Part shown: piece by piece, positions 1 to 7,559 of the stretch
How the letters are laid out: each line of letters begins with the position of its first letter
Position numbering within the stretch: the first letter of the stretch is position 1
Assembly: GCA_943369295.1 (NCBI GenBank)
Contig: CALRMU020000003.1
Location: 682,001-746,000 of the forward strand
Direction: 5' to 3'
Origin: JAKRSE01 sp943369295
Lineage (GTDB): Bacteria > Armatimonadota > Fimbriimonadia > Fimbriimonadales > Fimbriimonadaceae
DNA: 64,000 bases
The notes under the pieces: model-generated
What the model was told of the DNA's origin: nothing
What the model saw: the letters and a program-made list of their open reading frames with translations, nothing else
The model's database searches: none
Position numbers and translations under genes: made by a program

Positions 1-609
1 AGACTTTTCCTCAGCTTCGGCGGCAGAAAGGTCGTAGCCTCAGGCGGAGTTTCTTCTGGAGTCGATGGATTCCAGTTTCCGGATGGCAAGGCAGAAGGCT
101 TCCCTTCCGGCAGCTTAGCCAGAGCCCAAGCCAACTCCGTGCACATGTGGACCAAGTTTGCTTTGGTAAAGAAAGGAAGCGGCTACGAACTGCGAAGAGC
201 CGACTGGGCTGATGGAGAAGGCGGCGAGTGGGAAACAGTCCGCACCTTTGATGGGAAAGGAAGCTCTCTGGACCCCTATTCAGAAAGCAGGATCACCGGG
301 CTCTACGCCAAGACCGTTTCTGGCACGACCAGAGTTCTGGAAATTTCTGGATCAGCTGAGAAGATGAAGGCAAGTCTCTATGCCTTCAACAAGAGGGTTA
401 CGACTGCCAGCTTTAAAGCCGCTAAAGCCAAGCCTCTTTGGACCAGTGGTCTCTATGCAGAAAACTTAGTAAAGGGCCGCTACAGCCTGGCCAACGACAA
501 CTACCCCGCAGTCACCTTCACTGGAAAATCGCCCGCTTTCAAACTCACTGTTTCAAACAATGTTGGTTCTCAGGTCGGCACCTTGGCCGGAATGACGCGG
601 CTGAAGTAA
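1..609 (+). CDS. hypothetical protein, 5' end outside window
   Basis: The reading frame is open from base 1 to a TAA at 607-609, giving at least 202 residues without their N-terminus. The visible part is rich in Gly, Ser, Thr and alternating hydrophobic residues, as in an extracellular or periplasmic beta-rich protein. No catalytic motif, cysteine pair or membrane segment is visible, and I do not recognise the family. No clear terminator hairpin follows; the next promoter-like sequence starts about 55 bases downstream. Confidence 0.6.
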   Translation, partial: RLFLSFGGRKVVASGGVSSGVDGFQFPDGKAEGFPSGSLARAQANSVHMWTKFALVKKGSGYELRRADWADGEGGEWETVRTFDGKGSSLDPYSESRITGLYAKTVSGTTRVLEISGSAEKMKASLYAFNKRVTTASFKAAKAKPLWTSGLYAENLVKGRYSLANDNYPAVTFTGKSPAFKLTVSNNVGSQVGTLAGMTRLK

Positions 610-663
610 ACAGGAAAAACGGCAGGAAGGACTACAGATCCTGGTCTTCTCCAGCGAGAAGAC

Positions 664-669
664 TATAAT
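664..669 (+). promoter_or_regulatory. TATAAT -10 box of the toxin-antitoxin pair
   Basis: A perfect TATAAT lies 48 bases before the toxin start. No convincing -35 hexamer is seen. The leader between it and the toxin start includes a purine-rich GAGG before the ATG, so this gene pair probably has a normal leadered mRNA, unlike many others in the window. Confidence 0.35.
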
Positions 670-717
670 ACTAGGTGTTACTGAAACAGTTATCCCGCGA
701 GGTAATGAGGACCTTTC

Positions 718-1101
718 ATGAGAGTCTTTTTGAACCGATCATTTCAACGGTTCTGCGTAAAAGCAAAGATTTCTGAAGAAGCACTTTCAGAGGCAATCGA
801 GAGAGCGGAACAAGGGCTGATAGACGCTGATTTGGGCGGCGGAGTGATAAAACAAAGAATTCCGAGACCAAATGAAGGTCGCTCTGGTGGATTTCGGTCG
901 GTAGTGATTTACCGGACAAATGAAAGATCATTCTTCGTACACGGCTTTGCGAAGAACGACACCGAGAACATTAGCGCGAGTGAACTTAAAGACTTGAAAG
1001 AACTTGGTCGGATTCTCTTGAGCGCAAGTGAGACTGAGATAACATCGCTAGTAGATCAAGGCAAGTTAAAGGAGGTGAAGTATGGCAGGCAAGACTTATA
1101 A
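718..1101 (+). CDS. RelE/HigB-like toxin of a type II toxin-antitoxin pair
   Basis: 127 aa. Small basic protein with the layout of the RelE/ParE superfamily of ribosome-dependent mRNA interferases or gyrase inhibitors: an N-terminal helix, then a central strand containing 'GGFRSVVIYR' and a strand 'SFFVHGFAKND', then a C-terminal helix. 'GR.GG.R....Y....' followed by 'FAK...' is typical of the HigB/YgjM branch (COG4737 type). Its 3' end overlaps the antitoxin gene by 20 bases, so the two are translationally linked. The toxin-first order is the HigBA order. The cellular target is inferred from the family only. Confidence 0.75.
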   Translation: MRVFLNRSFQRFCVKAKISEEALSEAIERAEQGLIDADLGGGVIKQRIPRPNEGRSGGFRSVVIYRTNERSFFVHGFAKNDTENISASELKDLKELGRILLSASETEITSLVDQGKLKEVKYGRQDL

Positions 1102-1402
1102 AAGCGACGTGGCGGCTTCAATCCACGAAACTGTCTCAGACCTTTTCGAAGCAGGGATGGTCGACAAAAAAACGATGAAGCGATTTGACGAGTCGTGCCT
1201 CACTCCCGTGGCCCCCATGACCCCAGAAGAGATTCTGGAAATCAGGAAGCAGGCGATGGTGAGCCAGAGAGTCTTCGCCCACTATCTAAACGTCTCCCCA
1301 GGTGTCGTCAGCCAGTGGGAGAGAGGAGAAAAGCACCCCTCCGGTGCCTCGCTTAAGCTTCTGGTCCTTGTTCGCAGTAAGGGCCTCGAGGCCATCGCCT
1401 AG
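1082..1402 (+). CDS. HTH-XRE antitoxin partner (HigA/NadS-like)
   Basis: 106 aa. The C-terminal two thirds is an XRE-type helix-turn-helix: 'RKQAMVSQRVFAHYLNVS' forms the first helices and 'VVSQWERGEKHPSG' the recognition helix and following turn. 'PMTPEEILEIRKQ' just before it is typical of NadS/YgjM-like antitoxins. It should neutralise the RelE-like toxin encoded immediately upstream and repress the shared promoter. The start codon lies inside the toxin gene, with AGGAGGTGA as a very strong ribosome-binding site just before it. This would favour antitoxin synthesis. Confidence 0.78.
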   Translation: MAGKTYKSDVAASIHETVSDLFEAGMVDKKTMKRFDESCLTPVAPMTPEEILEIRKQAMVSQRVFAHYLNVSPGVVSQWERGEKHPSGASLKLLVLVRSKGLEAIA

Positions 1403-1412
1403 GGCAAAACAA

Positions 1413-1448
1413 TGTGCCGTGCAAGCGGAATCTCACTTGCACGGCACA
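1413..1448 (-). terminator. hairpin between antitoxin and ferredoxin genes
   Basis: Perfect 13-bp stem (1413-1425 with 1436-1448) and a 10-base loop. On the minus strand the stem is followed by TTGTTTTG, so it probably ends the ferredoxin transcript. On the plus strand it may also help end the toxin-antitoxin mRNA, but no T-run follows there. Confidence 0.6.
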
Positions 1449-1477
1449 CAAAGCGTAGAGAATCTCTCCCTCTAGCC

Positions 1478-1801
1478 TTAAGCTTCTGGAGTCGGGCCGG
1501 GCTCCCAGCCCTTCTCGCCTGCCCTCATCAGAACGCTGACCGACATGGGCCGATCCACCCTCACCTGGCAGCTGAGTCGAAACTCTCCCAGAACACCATC
1601 CTCTTCAAGGCAGTCATGCTCGGCAGCCCCCATCTCGGGTTCATCGGAACTGAAAGCAACTCGGCAGGTGGTGCAGCGGGCCAGGCCCCCGCATCTGTGG
1701 CTGACGTCAACGCCGTTCTGTTCGAGGGCGAGAACCAGCTTAGTTCCTTCTTCGACGGCAAAGGTTCCAAAACCTTCAACGGTTACATCGTGCTGTGGCA
1801 T
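1478..1801 (-). CDS. 2Fe-2S ferredoxin
   Basis: 107 aa, the usual length for a plant/vertebrate-type 2Fe-2S ferredoxin. The cluster ligands are visible: 'HRCGGLARCTTCRV' gives the C-x5-C-x2-C spacing near residue 37, and the fourth cysteine is in 'FRLSCQV' near residue 78. It should be a soluble one-electron carrier. Nothing nearby names its redox partner; it is a single gene divergent from a peptidase gene. The start ATG at 1801 precedes a first beta strand of normal position. Confidence 0.85.
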   Translation of the reverse strand: MPQHDVTVEGFGTFAVEEGTKLVLALEQNGVDVSHRCGGLARCTTCRVAFSSDEPEMGAAEHDCLEEDGVLGEFRLSCQVRVDRPMSVSVLMRAGEKGWEPGPTPEA

Positions 1802-1852
1802 GCAGCCCTAGTTTAGCAGTTTAGGGGCCGGGGCATGCCTGTTCCTGCGGGC

Positions 1853-1858
1853 TAGACT
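1853..1858 (+). promoter_or_regulatory. TAGACT -10 box, leaderless start
   Basis: TANNNT hexamer 7 bases before the ATG of the M20 peptidase gene, leaving no room for a Shine-Dalgarno site. One of the recurrent leaderless-type promoters in this window. Confidence 0.55.
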
Positions 1859-1865
1859 CTCTTGC

Positions 1866-3005
1866 ATGCTCGACACAAAACCTAGCATCAACGAGGCCCG
1901 ACTTGTCCAGCTTTTTAGGGAATTCTGCCTGATTGATGCCCCGGCCAAAAAGGAGCGAGAGGTCGCAGACTACGTCATCAATGTCCTAAAGGGCATGGGG
2001 CTGGAAGTCTGGGAGGACAAGGCGGGTGAGGCAGTGGGGGGCAACAGCGGAAACGTGATTGCTCTCTTCAAAGGCACAAAGCCAGGAGCTCCCAGGATTT
2101 TCCTCTCCGCTCATCTTGATACCGTTGAGCCAACCGCTGGCCTCAAGATCATTGAAGAGAACGGTCGACTCTCGAGCGACGGCACGACGATTCTCGGAGC
2201 AGACGACAAGGGCGGAATGGCTCCTGCCATTGAAGCTATCCGAGTGATTCAAGAATCTGGCGAAGAGCACGGGGACGTTGTTCTCCTCTTCTCTATCTGC
2301 GAAGAAATTGGTCTGCTTGGTGCAGCTAATGTTGAGTTGGACGACCTGAATCTAGAATTCGGCTTCGTCTTGGATACTGGCCCTCCTGTCGGCAGCTTTG
2401 TCACCCGAACCGCTACCCACGACATGTTGAACGTGACCTTCATCGGCAAGCCAGCCCACGCCGGCAAGCACCCAGAAGATGGGATTAACGCCATCCAGGT
2501 CGCAGCCGATGCCGTCAGCCGAATGAAGATTGGACGAATTGGTCCAGAAACAACCAGCAACTTCGGCATCATCAAGGGGGGCACGGCGGTCAATGTCGTC
2601 TGCCCTTCAGTGACCCTCTACGGCGAAGCTCGCTCGACCAACGTGGCGGAGCTAGATGCTCAGATCGCCCACATGAAAGAAGCCTGCCAAGCGGCAGCCG
2701 ATGCCTGGGGTGCGAAAGTCGAGTTCGACTACGAAAGGCACTACGATGCCTACCTCGTTGATGCTGATTCCAAAGTGGTGAAGGTCGGTCAGGCAGCCGC
2801 CGCCAAGCTGGGGATGTCTGGTGACCTGAGGACGACTCTTGGGGGCAGCGACGCTAACATCTACAACGCCAAGGGTGTGCCAAGCATCGTTGTCGCCACA
2901 GGGATGGAAGAAATCCACACCCACAATGAATTCATCACGATTGCGGATCTGGTCGCTACGGCCGAACTGACCGTGGAACTGATTCGAGAATCAGCCAAGG
3001 CTTGA
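1866..3005 (+). CDS. M20 family metallopeptidase, tripeptidase T-like
   Basis: 379 aa. Zinc exopeptidase of the M20 family, closest by eye to PepT-like proteins (about 370-410 aa). Visible: the first metal site 'FLSAHLDTVEP' (H and D near residues 82-84), the bridging aspartate in 'ILGADDKGGMA', and the catalytic Glu pair in 'SICEEIGLLGA'. The dimerisation lid follows with 'PAHAGKHPEDGINAI', and the C-terminal metal His is in 'EIHTHNEF'. It probably releases N-terminal residues from short peptides in the cytoplasm. Single gene between a ferredoxin and a convergent dehydrogenase. Confidence 0.85.
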   Translation: MLDTKPSINEARLVQLFREFCLIDAPAKKEREVADYVINVLKGMGLEVWEDKAGEAVGGNSGNVIALFKGTKPGAPRIFLSAHLDTVEPTAGLKIIEENGRLSSDGTTILGADDKGGMAPAIEAIRVIQESGEEHGDVVLLFSICEEIGLLGAANVELDDLNLEFGFVLDTGPPVGSFVTRTATHDMLNVTFIGKPAHAGKHPEDGINAIQVAADAVSRMKIGRIGPETTSNFGIIKGGTAVNVVCPSVTLYGEARSTNVAELDAQIAHMKEACQAAADAWGAKVEFDYERHYDAYLVDADSKVVKVGQAAAAKLGMSGDLRTTLGGSDANIYNAKGVPSIVVATGMEEIHTHNEFITIADLVATAELTVELIRESAKA

Positions 3006-3015
3006 TATTGTTGTT

Positions 3016-3040
3016 CCCTCGGGAGAAGTTCTCCCGAGGG
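3016..3040. terminator. bidirectional hairpin between convergent genes
   Basis: Perfect 10-bp stem CCCTCGGGAG / CTCCCGAGGG around a 5-base loop, lying between the ends of two convergent genes. T-runs are weak on both sides, so termination efficiency is uncertain. Confidence 0.5.
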
Positions 3041-3047
3041 CAGCAAA

Positions 3048-3788
3048 TCACCTAAAGTAACTGGCGCCGTTGATGTCGATGACAAGCCCCGTCATGTAAT
3101 CGGCTTCCCCGCTCAAAAGCCAGTTCACCGCGTGGGCACAATCCTCAGGCGATCCCATTCGGCCGTAAGGAATGGTTGCGATGATTGCGGCCAATCTGTC
3201 ATCCATCCCTTCCCTTGCCATGGCCGTATCGACCCAGCCTGGAGCGATGGCAAAGTGATGGACGTTCTGCGGAGCCTGCTCGGGAGCCAGAGACTTGACC
3301 AAGTTGATAAGGGCGGCCTTGCTGGCAGCGTAGAGCGAGGCATTGGCTTCCCCCTTCAATCCAACTCGACTGGCAACTTGGACAACTCGCCCGCCACCCT
3401 GCTGAATAAAGCTCTTTGCGGCCTCACGGGTCAAACCGAGAGGAGCCAAAAAGTTGACCCCCATGATTTTGTTGGTGAGAGCATCGAAGTCATCCTCTGG
3501 CATTTCTGCCAAAGAGTGCTGCTGGTAGACCCCTGCATTGTTGACCAGAGCAGAAATCTGCCCCATCTCACAGGCTTGCAGCCACACGGCACGTCCGGAT
3601 TCCAGATCGGATAAGGGCTTTACAATCTGGCCTACCCAAGCGTCTCCCAAGAGGGCCCGAGTGGTCTGCAAGGCATCAGATTCCCTGCTGGCATGGGTCA
3701 CTACAGACCAGCCAGATTGGGCCAATCGCAGGGCGCAGGCCCGACCGATGCCTCGTGATGAACCTGTTACAAGGACTCTCTTGCTCAT
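3048..3788 (-). CDS. short-chain dehydrogenase/reductase (SDR)
   Basis: 246 aa. Classical SDR with the NAD(P)-binding 'VTGSSRGIGRA' at residues 6-16, 'ALVNNAGVY' near residue 85, a catalytic serine in 'VVQVASRVG' and 'SLYAASKAA' (Y-x3-K) near residue 150. It resembles FabG-type 3-oxoacyl reductases, but the substrate cannot be read from sequence. The ATG at 3788 is chosen because the dinucleotide-binding strand follows at once; an upstream in-frame start would add 18 residues with no family match. It ends convergently with the peptidase gene and lies 57 bases downstream of pilT on the same strand. Confidence 0.82.
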   Translation of the reverse strand: MSKRVLVTGSSRGIGRACALRLAQSGWSVVTHASRESDALQTTRALLGDAWVGQIVKPLSDLESGRAVWLQACEMGQISALVNNAGVYQQHSLAEMPEDDFDALTNKIMGVNFLAPLGLTREAAKSFIQQGGGRVVQVASRVGLKGEANASLYAASKAALINLVKSLAPEQAPQNVHHFAIAPGWVDTAMAREGMDDRLAAIIATIPYGRMGSPEDCAHAVNWLLSGEADYMTGLVIDINGASYFR

Positions 3789-3845
3789 GTTTCCCAGAAC
3801 AATGACACAGGTTGACTTGGGGCCAGGGTGACCCCAAGACAACCT

Positions 3846-5258
3846 CTACGCCGCGCCCTTAGCCAATCGGGAGAAGGTCTCCTTATCAACGGCTCTCTGC
3901 AGACACTCATCGTAAGCGACATAGCCCTGCCGGAAGAGTTCAGCCAGGTTCTTGTCCATGGTGATCATGCCCAAGGAACCGCTAGTTTCAAGCACCGAGT
4001 ACATCTGGTGAGTCTTGCCCTCTCGAATCAAGTTGCGAATCGCGGGGATTCCCAGCATGATTTCAAGAGACGCGCAGCGGCCACCGCCCAGCTTGGGCAG
4101 AAGCTGCTGACTGATAACTGCTTCCAGTGTATTGCCGAGCAGGACTCGAATCTGCTCCTGCTGGTCCGAAGGAAAGACGTCAACGACTCGGTCGATGGTA
4201 GAAGGAGCGTTTCGTGTGTGAAGCGTTCCGAAGACCAAGTGGCCCGTTTCGGCGAGAGTCAAGGCTGCCTCGATTGTCTCGAGGTCTCGCATTTCACCAA
4301 CCAGAATGATGTCAGGGTCTTCTCGAAGAACAGCCCTTAGAGCGTTGTGGAAGGTGTAGGTGTCGCTGTGCAGCTCTCGCTGGTTCACCATGCACTTTTT
4401 GTGCTTGTGAACATATTCAATCGGATCCTCAATCGTCATGATGTGCGACGATCGTGTATCGTTGATGTCATCGATCATCGCGGCGATGGTGGTCGACTTG
4501 CCTGATCCGGTCGGACCAGTTACCAGAACCAAACCAGAGTGCCGCTTAGAGATCTCTCTGATAATGTTGGGCAGGCGAAGAGAATCGAAGCTTGGGATTG
4601 CATTCGGAATCATTCGCAGGGCGCCAGAGACGGAACCCCTCTGCATGTAAACGTTGAATCGGAATCGAGCCAGTCCCTTAACTGCGTAGCCAAAGTCAAG
4701 TTCGTGAGTCTGTTCAAACTTTTGAATATGCTCGTCGGTCAAGGTTTCGTAAATCATGCGGCGAGTGTGCTCTGGCCCCATAACCTCGTAATGGAGAGGA
4801 ACGAGTTCTCCATCGACACGAACCGTCGGGGGCAGGCCAGCAGTGAGGTGAATGTCACTGGCTCTGCGTTCAACGGCCTGGTGAAGAATCTCGTCGATGT
4901 GAGTGGAGCTTAAGCTGGCCGCACCATCAACCACGTGAGGCTTGAGACCAGCGCCGCCCATGCTGCTGAACTTATCCTGTTCGGCCTGGGGCTCAATAAT
5001 CTCCTTCGGAATAAACGCTGGAGAGTTAACGTCTCTGGCAGCCTCCCTAATCTGCAGCGATGGTGGATTGGCAGTCGACACTGCTGAGCTGCCCCAGGCA
5101 GGCGGTGGCCCAGCCTCGACGGGTGCCGCGGCCTTGTTAGGGTCGGGGAAAGCCATCGGCATATCCTCCACCTTAATCGCAGCTTCCTCTGGCTTTCTGC
5201 CTGGAGGCTGACCTGCTGGCTGACCCAGCACCTTATCCCAGCTAAATTCCTGACTCAT
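3846..5258 (-). CDS. pilT: type IV pilus retraction ATPase PilT
   Basis: 470 aa. Hexameric ATPase that powers pilus retraction at the inner membrane. After a Pro/Ala-rich, poorly ordered extension of about 115 residues comes the PAS-like N-terminal domain ('RRASDIHLTAGLPPTVRVDG'), then Walker A 'GPTGSGKST' near residue 250, the Asp box around 'MTIEDPIEYVH', Walker B 'ILVGEMRD' and the His box 'GHLVFGTLHT'. The PilT-specific 'AIRNLIREGKTHQM' is also present, which separates it from PilB/GspE. Usual PilT is about 345-370 aa, so the N-terminal extension is unusual. It directly follows an HDOD regulator gene on the same strand (7-base gap). Confidence 0.93.
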   Translation of the reverse strand: MSQEFSWDKVLGQPAGQPPGRKPEEAAIKVEDMPMAFPDPNKAAAPVEAGPPPAWGSSAVSTANPPSLQIREAARDVNSPAFIPKEIIEPQAEQDKFSSMGGAGLKPHVVDGAASLSSTHIDEILHQAVERRASDIHLTAGLPPTVRVDGELVPLHYEVMGPEHTRRMIYETLTDEHIQKFEQTHELDFGYAVKGLARFRFNVYMQRGSVSGALRMIPNAIPSFDSLRLPNIIREISKRHSGLVLVTGPTGSGKSTTIAAMIDDINDTRSSHIMTIEDPIEYVHKHKKCMVNQRELHSDTYTFHNALRAVLREDPDIILVGEMRDLETIEAALTLAETGHLVFGTLHTRNAPSTIDRVVDVFPSDQQEQIRVLLGNTLEAVISQQLLPKLGGGRCASLEIMLGIPAIRNLIREGKTHQMYSVLETSGSLGMITMDKNLAELFRQGYVAYDECLQRAVDKETFSRLAKGAA

Positions 5259-5265
5259 CGTTCCA

Positions 5266-6135
5266 TCACCTCATCAGAATACGGGCATCAGCAATTGCCT
5301 GATGTCCTCTGTGCACCACACTGGGTGCCATCCCATCCTTGACGCCTAACACATCCAAAGCCCATTTCGGGAGCTCGGAACATCTTTCCGCCGTCGGCAT
5401 TCCTTCTGTCGACAGCTTGGCGATGACATGGCACATTGCCGTCATCGCACGCAGGGGACTCGCCTGGCTGCCTGGAAGGGGAGGATGTAGATATTCAATC
5501 CCCTCAACCAGTTCTTCAGGAAAATCCCAATAGCGGCAGGCCGCCTGGTTGATATCCAGGTGGTCACATCCGTAAATCGTCTTTTCAGCCAAGTAGTCCA
5601 CAGCCCCCATCCCCATGAGGTCCTCTACTTTGTTGTAGGCATCTTGATCGCTTCTCTCTAGCAATGTCTTGCCAATAAAGTGCAGAAGGCCGCAAGTAAA
5701 GGCTTCATCTGGCGATCCAACCCTTAACTCTGTTGCCAAAGCCTTCGCGGCCACAGCGGTATCCAGGCTCTGACGCCACCAGGTTCTTCTCCTCAAAGAA
5801 CCTCGATCATTTTTGCCGAGAAACATGTCAAAAACGCCGATTGTCATGGCCAAATCTCGAACTGATCTGAAGCCGACAAAAACAATGGCCTCTTTGATCG
5901 AGGTGACTTTTCGGGGCAGGGAGAAGTAAGCAGAATTGGCCTGGGTAAGAATTCTTGTCGAAAAACCCGGATCGACTTGAATCGCCTTTTCTAATGCGGC
6001 TGCAGACGAGTTATCGCCCCCCGTCATCTCCATGATCTTGAAGACAACCTGCGGCATGACCGCAACCTCATGGGCGCGCTCTAAAACCTTCTTGACCGCA
6101 GGGTTTGCGTCAGATTGGGTAGAGGGGGCAGACAC
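5266..6135 (-). CDS. HDOD domain signalling protein
   Basis: 289 aa. Single HDOD domain: 'VMPQVVFKIMEM' is the entry, followed by 'IQVDPGFSTRILTQANSAY', 'TSIKEAIVFVGFRSVRDLA' and 'EAFTCGLLHFIGKTLL'. The catalytic HD pair of true HD phosphohydrolases is not conserved, as expected for HDOD proteins, which act as signalling or scaffold modules. Genes of this kind often govern motility or biofilm switching. Here it is co-oriented with and 7 bases from pilT, which suggests a role in pilus control. A GTG start at 6135 is used. Confidence 0.85.
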   Translation of the reverse strand: MSAPSTQSDANPAVKKVLERAHEVAVMPQVVFKIMEMTGGDNSSAAALEKAIQVDPGFSTRILTQANSAYFSLPRKVTSIKEAIVFVGFRSVRDLAMTIGVFDMFLGKNDRGSLRRRTWWRQSLDTAVAAKALATELRVGSPDEAFTCGLLHFIGKTLLERSDQDAYNKVEDLMGMGAVDYLAEKTIYGCDHLDINQAACRYWDFPEELVEGIEYLHPPLPGSQASPLRAMTAMCHVIAKLSTEGMPTAERCSELPKWALDVLGVKDGMAPSVVHRGHQAIADARILMR

Positions 6136-6238
6136 CTATATGCTCCGGGAATTGCTTCTGAGCTAATTCTCGGCTCAGAAGACCCAAAAGCTCATGGCTT
6201 CTCTAACCCAGAAAGGCACAGATTTGACTCGGGCCTCG

Positions 6239-6244
6239 TATCAT
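6239..6244 (+). promoter_or_regulatory. TATCAT -10 box, leaderless start of bcp
   Basis: TANNNT hexamer with 5 bases to the ATG of the peroxiredoxin gene; no Shine-Dalgarno site fits between. Confidence 0.5.
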
Positions 6245-6249
6245 AGTGC

Positions 6250-6708
6250 ATGCTGCAGCAAGGAGCCGCCTTCCCCGAGTTTTCTCTGCCCGACCAGACA
6301 GGCACCATTCATTCTCTCGATTCTCTGAAAGGTTCAAAGGCAGTCATCTATTTCTATCCAAAAGATGACACGACTGGCTGCACCCAGGAAGCCTGCGAGT
6401 TCAGGGACTCTCTGTCTGATTTCGAAGGAGTGAAGGTAATCGGGGTCAGTCCCGATTCGGTCAAGAGCCATAAAAAGTTCGAAACAAAGTGGAGCCTTAA
6501 CTTCCCTCTCCTCGCCGATGAAGAGCACACTCTGCTTGAAGCCTGCGGCCTGTGGGTGGAAAAATCCATGTACGGAAAGAAGTACATGGGAGTCGAGCGA
6601 ACAACAGTTGTGATCGACGAAGAGGGCAAAATCCTGAAAGTCTGGAACAAGGTAAAGCCTGCCGGACATGCCGGTGAGGTCCTTGAATTTATCCTGAGCT
6701 TGGACTAG
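6250..6708 (+). CDS. bcp: thiol peroxidase / peroxiredoxin Bcp
   Basis: 152 aa, standard length for the Bcp/PrxQ class. The thioredoxin-fold core has the peroxidatic cysteine in 'DDTTGCTQEACEFRD'; the second cysteine five residues on is the resolving cysteine of the atypical two-Cys PrxQ type. 'VIYFYPKDDTTGC' and 'VIGVSPDSVKSHKKF' are family signatures. It reduces H2O2 and organic hydroperoxides using thioredoxin in the cytoplasm. Single gene, divergent from the HDOD-pilT pair and 65 bases ahead of panB. Confidence 0.92.
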   Translation: MLQQGAAFPEFSLPDQTGTIHSLDSLKGSKAVIYFYPKDDTTGCTQEACEFRDSLSDFEGVKVIGVSPDSVKSHKKFETKWSLNFPLLADEEHTLLEACGLWVEKSMYGKKYMGVERTTVVIDEEGKILKVWNKVKPAGHAGEVLEFILSLD

Positions 6709-6759
6709 AGAAGCCACTGCCCTTTCGGGTCCAGCCAGAAGATGCATAGGAGCCATCGG

Positions 6760-6765
6760 TAAACT
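6760..6765 (+). promoter_or_regulatory. TAAACT -10 box of the panBC operon, leaderless start
   Basis: TAAACT followed by 8 bases and the panB ATG. The same hexamer occurs at 17987 and 24972 in front of other genes. Confidence 0.5.
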
Positions 6766-6773
6766 AAGGATCG

Positions 6774-7559
6774 ATGGCTTCTTCCATCACAGCCCCTTCC
6801 CTTTCTTTGATGAAAAAGAAAGGAGAGAAGATTGTCTGCCTCACTGCCTACGATGCTTCAACTGCTGCCATGCTTGACGAGGCAGGAGTTGATGTTCTGC
6901 TCGTCGGTGATTCTTTAGGCAACGTGGTCCAGGGAGGATCTACGACACTAAAGGTCACTCTCGATGAAATGGCTTATCACGTAAGGTGCGTAGCCGGGTC
7001 AGTTAAGAGAGCGCTTGTCGTCGGAGATCTCCCCTTTGGAAGCTACCAAGAATCTCCAGAACAGGCAGTCAGATCCTCAGTCGCTTTGATCAAGGCTGGA
7101 GCGGCTGCGGTAAAGCTTGAGGGCGCCTATACAGAAGCGATTACGGCCATCGCCAGGGCAGGCATACCCGTCATGGGCCACGCGGGAATGACTCCACAGT
7201 CAGTGCACTCATTCGGAGGGTTCAAAGTACAGGGCAAAAACTCGGCGGCAGATCGGGTTCTGGCTGACTGCGTCGCGATTCAGGATGCAGGTGCCTTCTC
7301 ACTCGTTTTAGAGCTTATCCCCGCAGAACTCTCGGCAAAGATCACCCAGACGCTTCACATTTCGACAATTGGCATTGGTGCCGGCCCTCACTGCGACGGG
7401 CAGATTCAGGTTTGGCATGATCTGCTTGGCCTGAACAGCGAGATTTTCAAGCACGCAAAAGCCTATCTACAAGGCAGAAGTTTGATGACGAAAGCCATTG
7501 CTTCTTATACAGAGGAGGTCAAGGGTGGCGTCTTTCCAACTGAGGAAAACAGCTTTTGA
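6774..7559 (+). CDS. panB: 3-methyl-2-oxobutanoate hydroxymethyltransferase PanB
   Basis: 261 aa, normal length. Transfers a hydroxymethyl group from 5,10-methylene-THF to 2-oxoisovalerate, giving ketopantoate, the first committed step of pantothenate and CoA synthesis. Signatures: 'VCLTAYDASTAAMLDEAG', the metal-binding Asp in 'LLVGDSLGNVVQG', 'VVGDLPFGSYQ', 'AVKLEGA' and 'PVMGHAGMTPQSVH'. It overlaps panC by 4 bases (TTGA), forming a two-gene operon. Confidence 0.95.
   Translation: MASSITAPSLSLMKKKGEKIVCLTAYDASTAAMLDEAGVDVLLVGDSLGNVVQGGSTTLKVTLDEMAYHVRCVAGSVKRALVVGDLPFGSYQESPEQAVRSSVALIKAGAAAVKLEGAYTEAITAIARAGIPVMGHAGMTPQSVHSFGGFKVQGKNSAADRVLADCVAIQDAGAFSLVLELIPAELSAKITQTLHISTIGIGAGPHCDGQIQVWHDLLGLNSEIFKHAKAYLQGRSLMTKAIASYTEEVKGGVFPTEENSF

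Noticed and set aside
1412..1816. 134-codon plus-strand frame over the ferredoxin gene
   Set aside because: The minus-strand frame has the complete 2Fe-2S cysteine pattern; this frame has nothing.
6222..6244. TTGACT and TATCAT before bcp as a -35/-10 pair
   Set aside because: Only 9 bases separate them, too close for a sigma70 promoter; TATCAT alone is kept as a leaderless-type -10 box.
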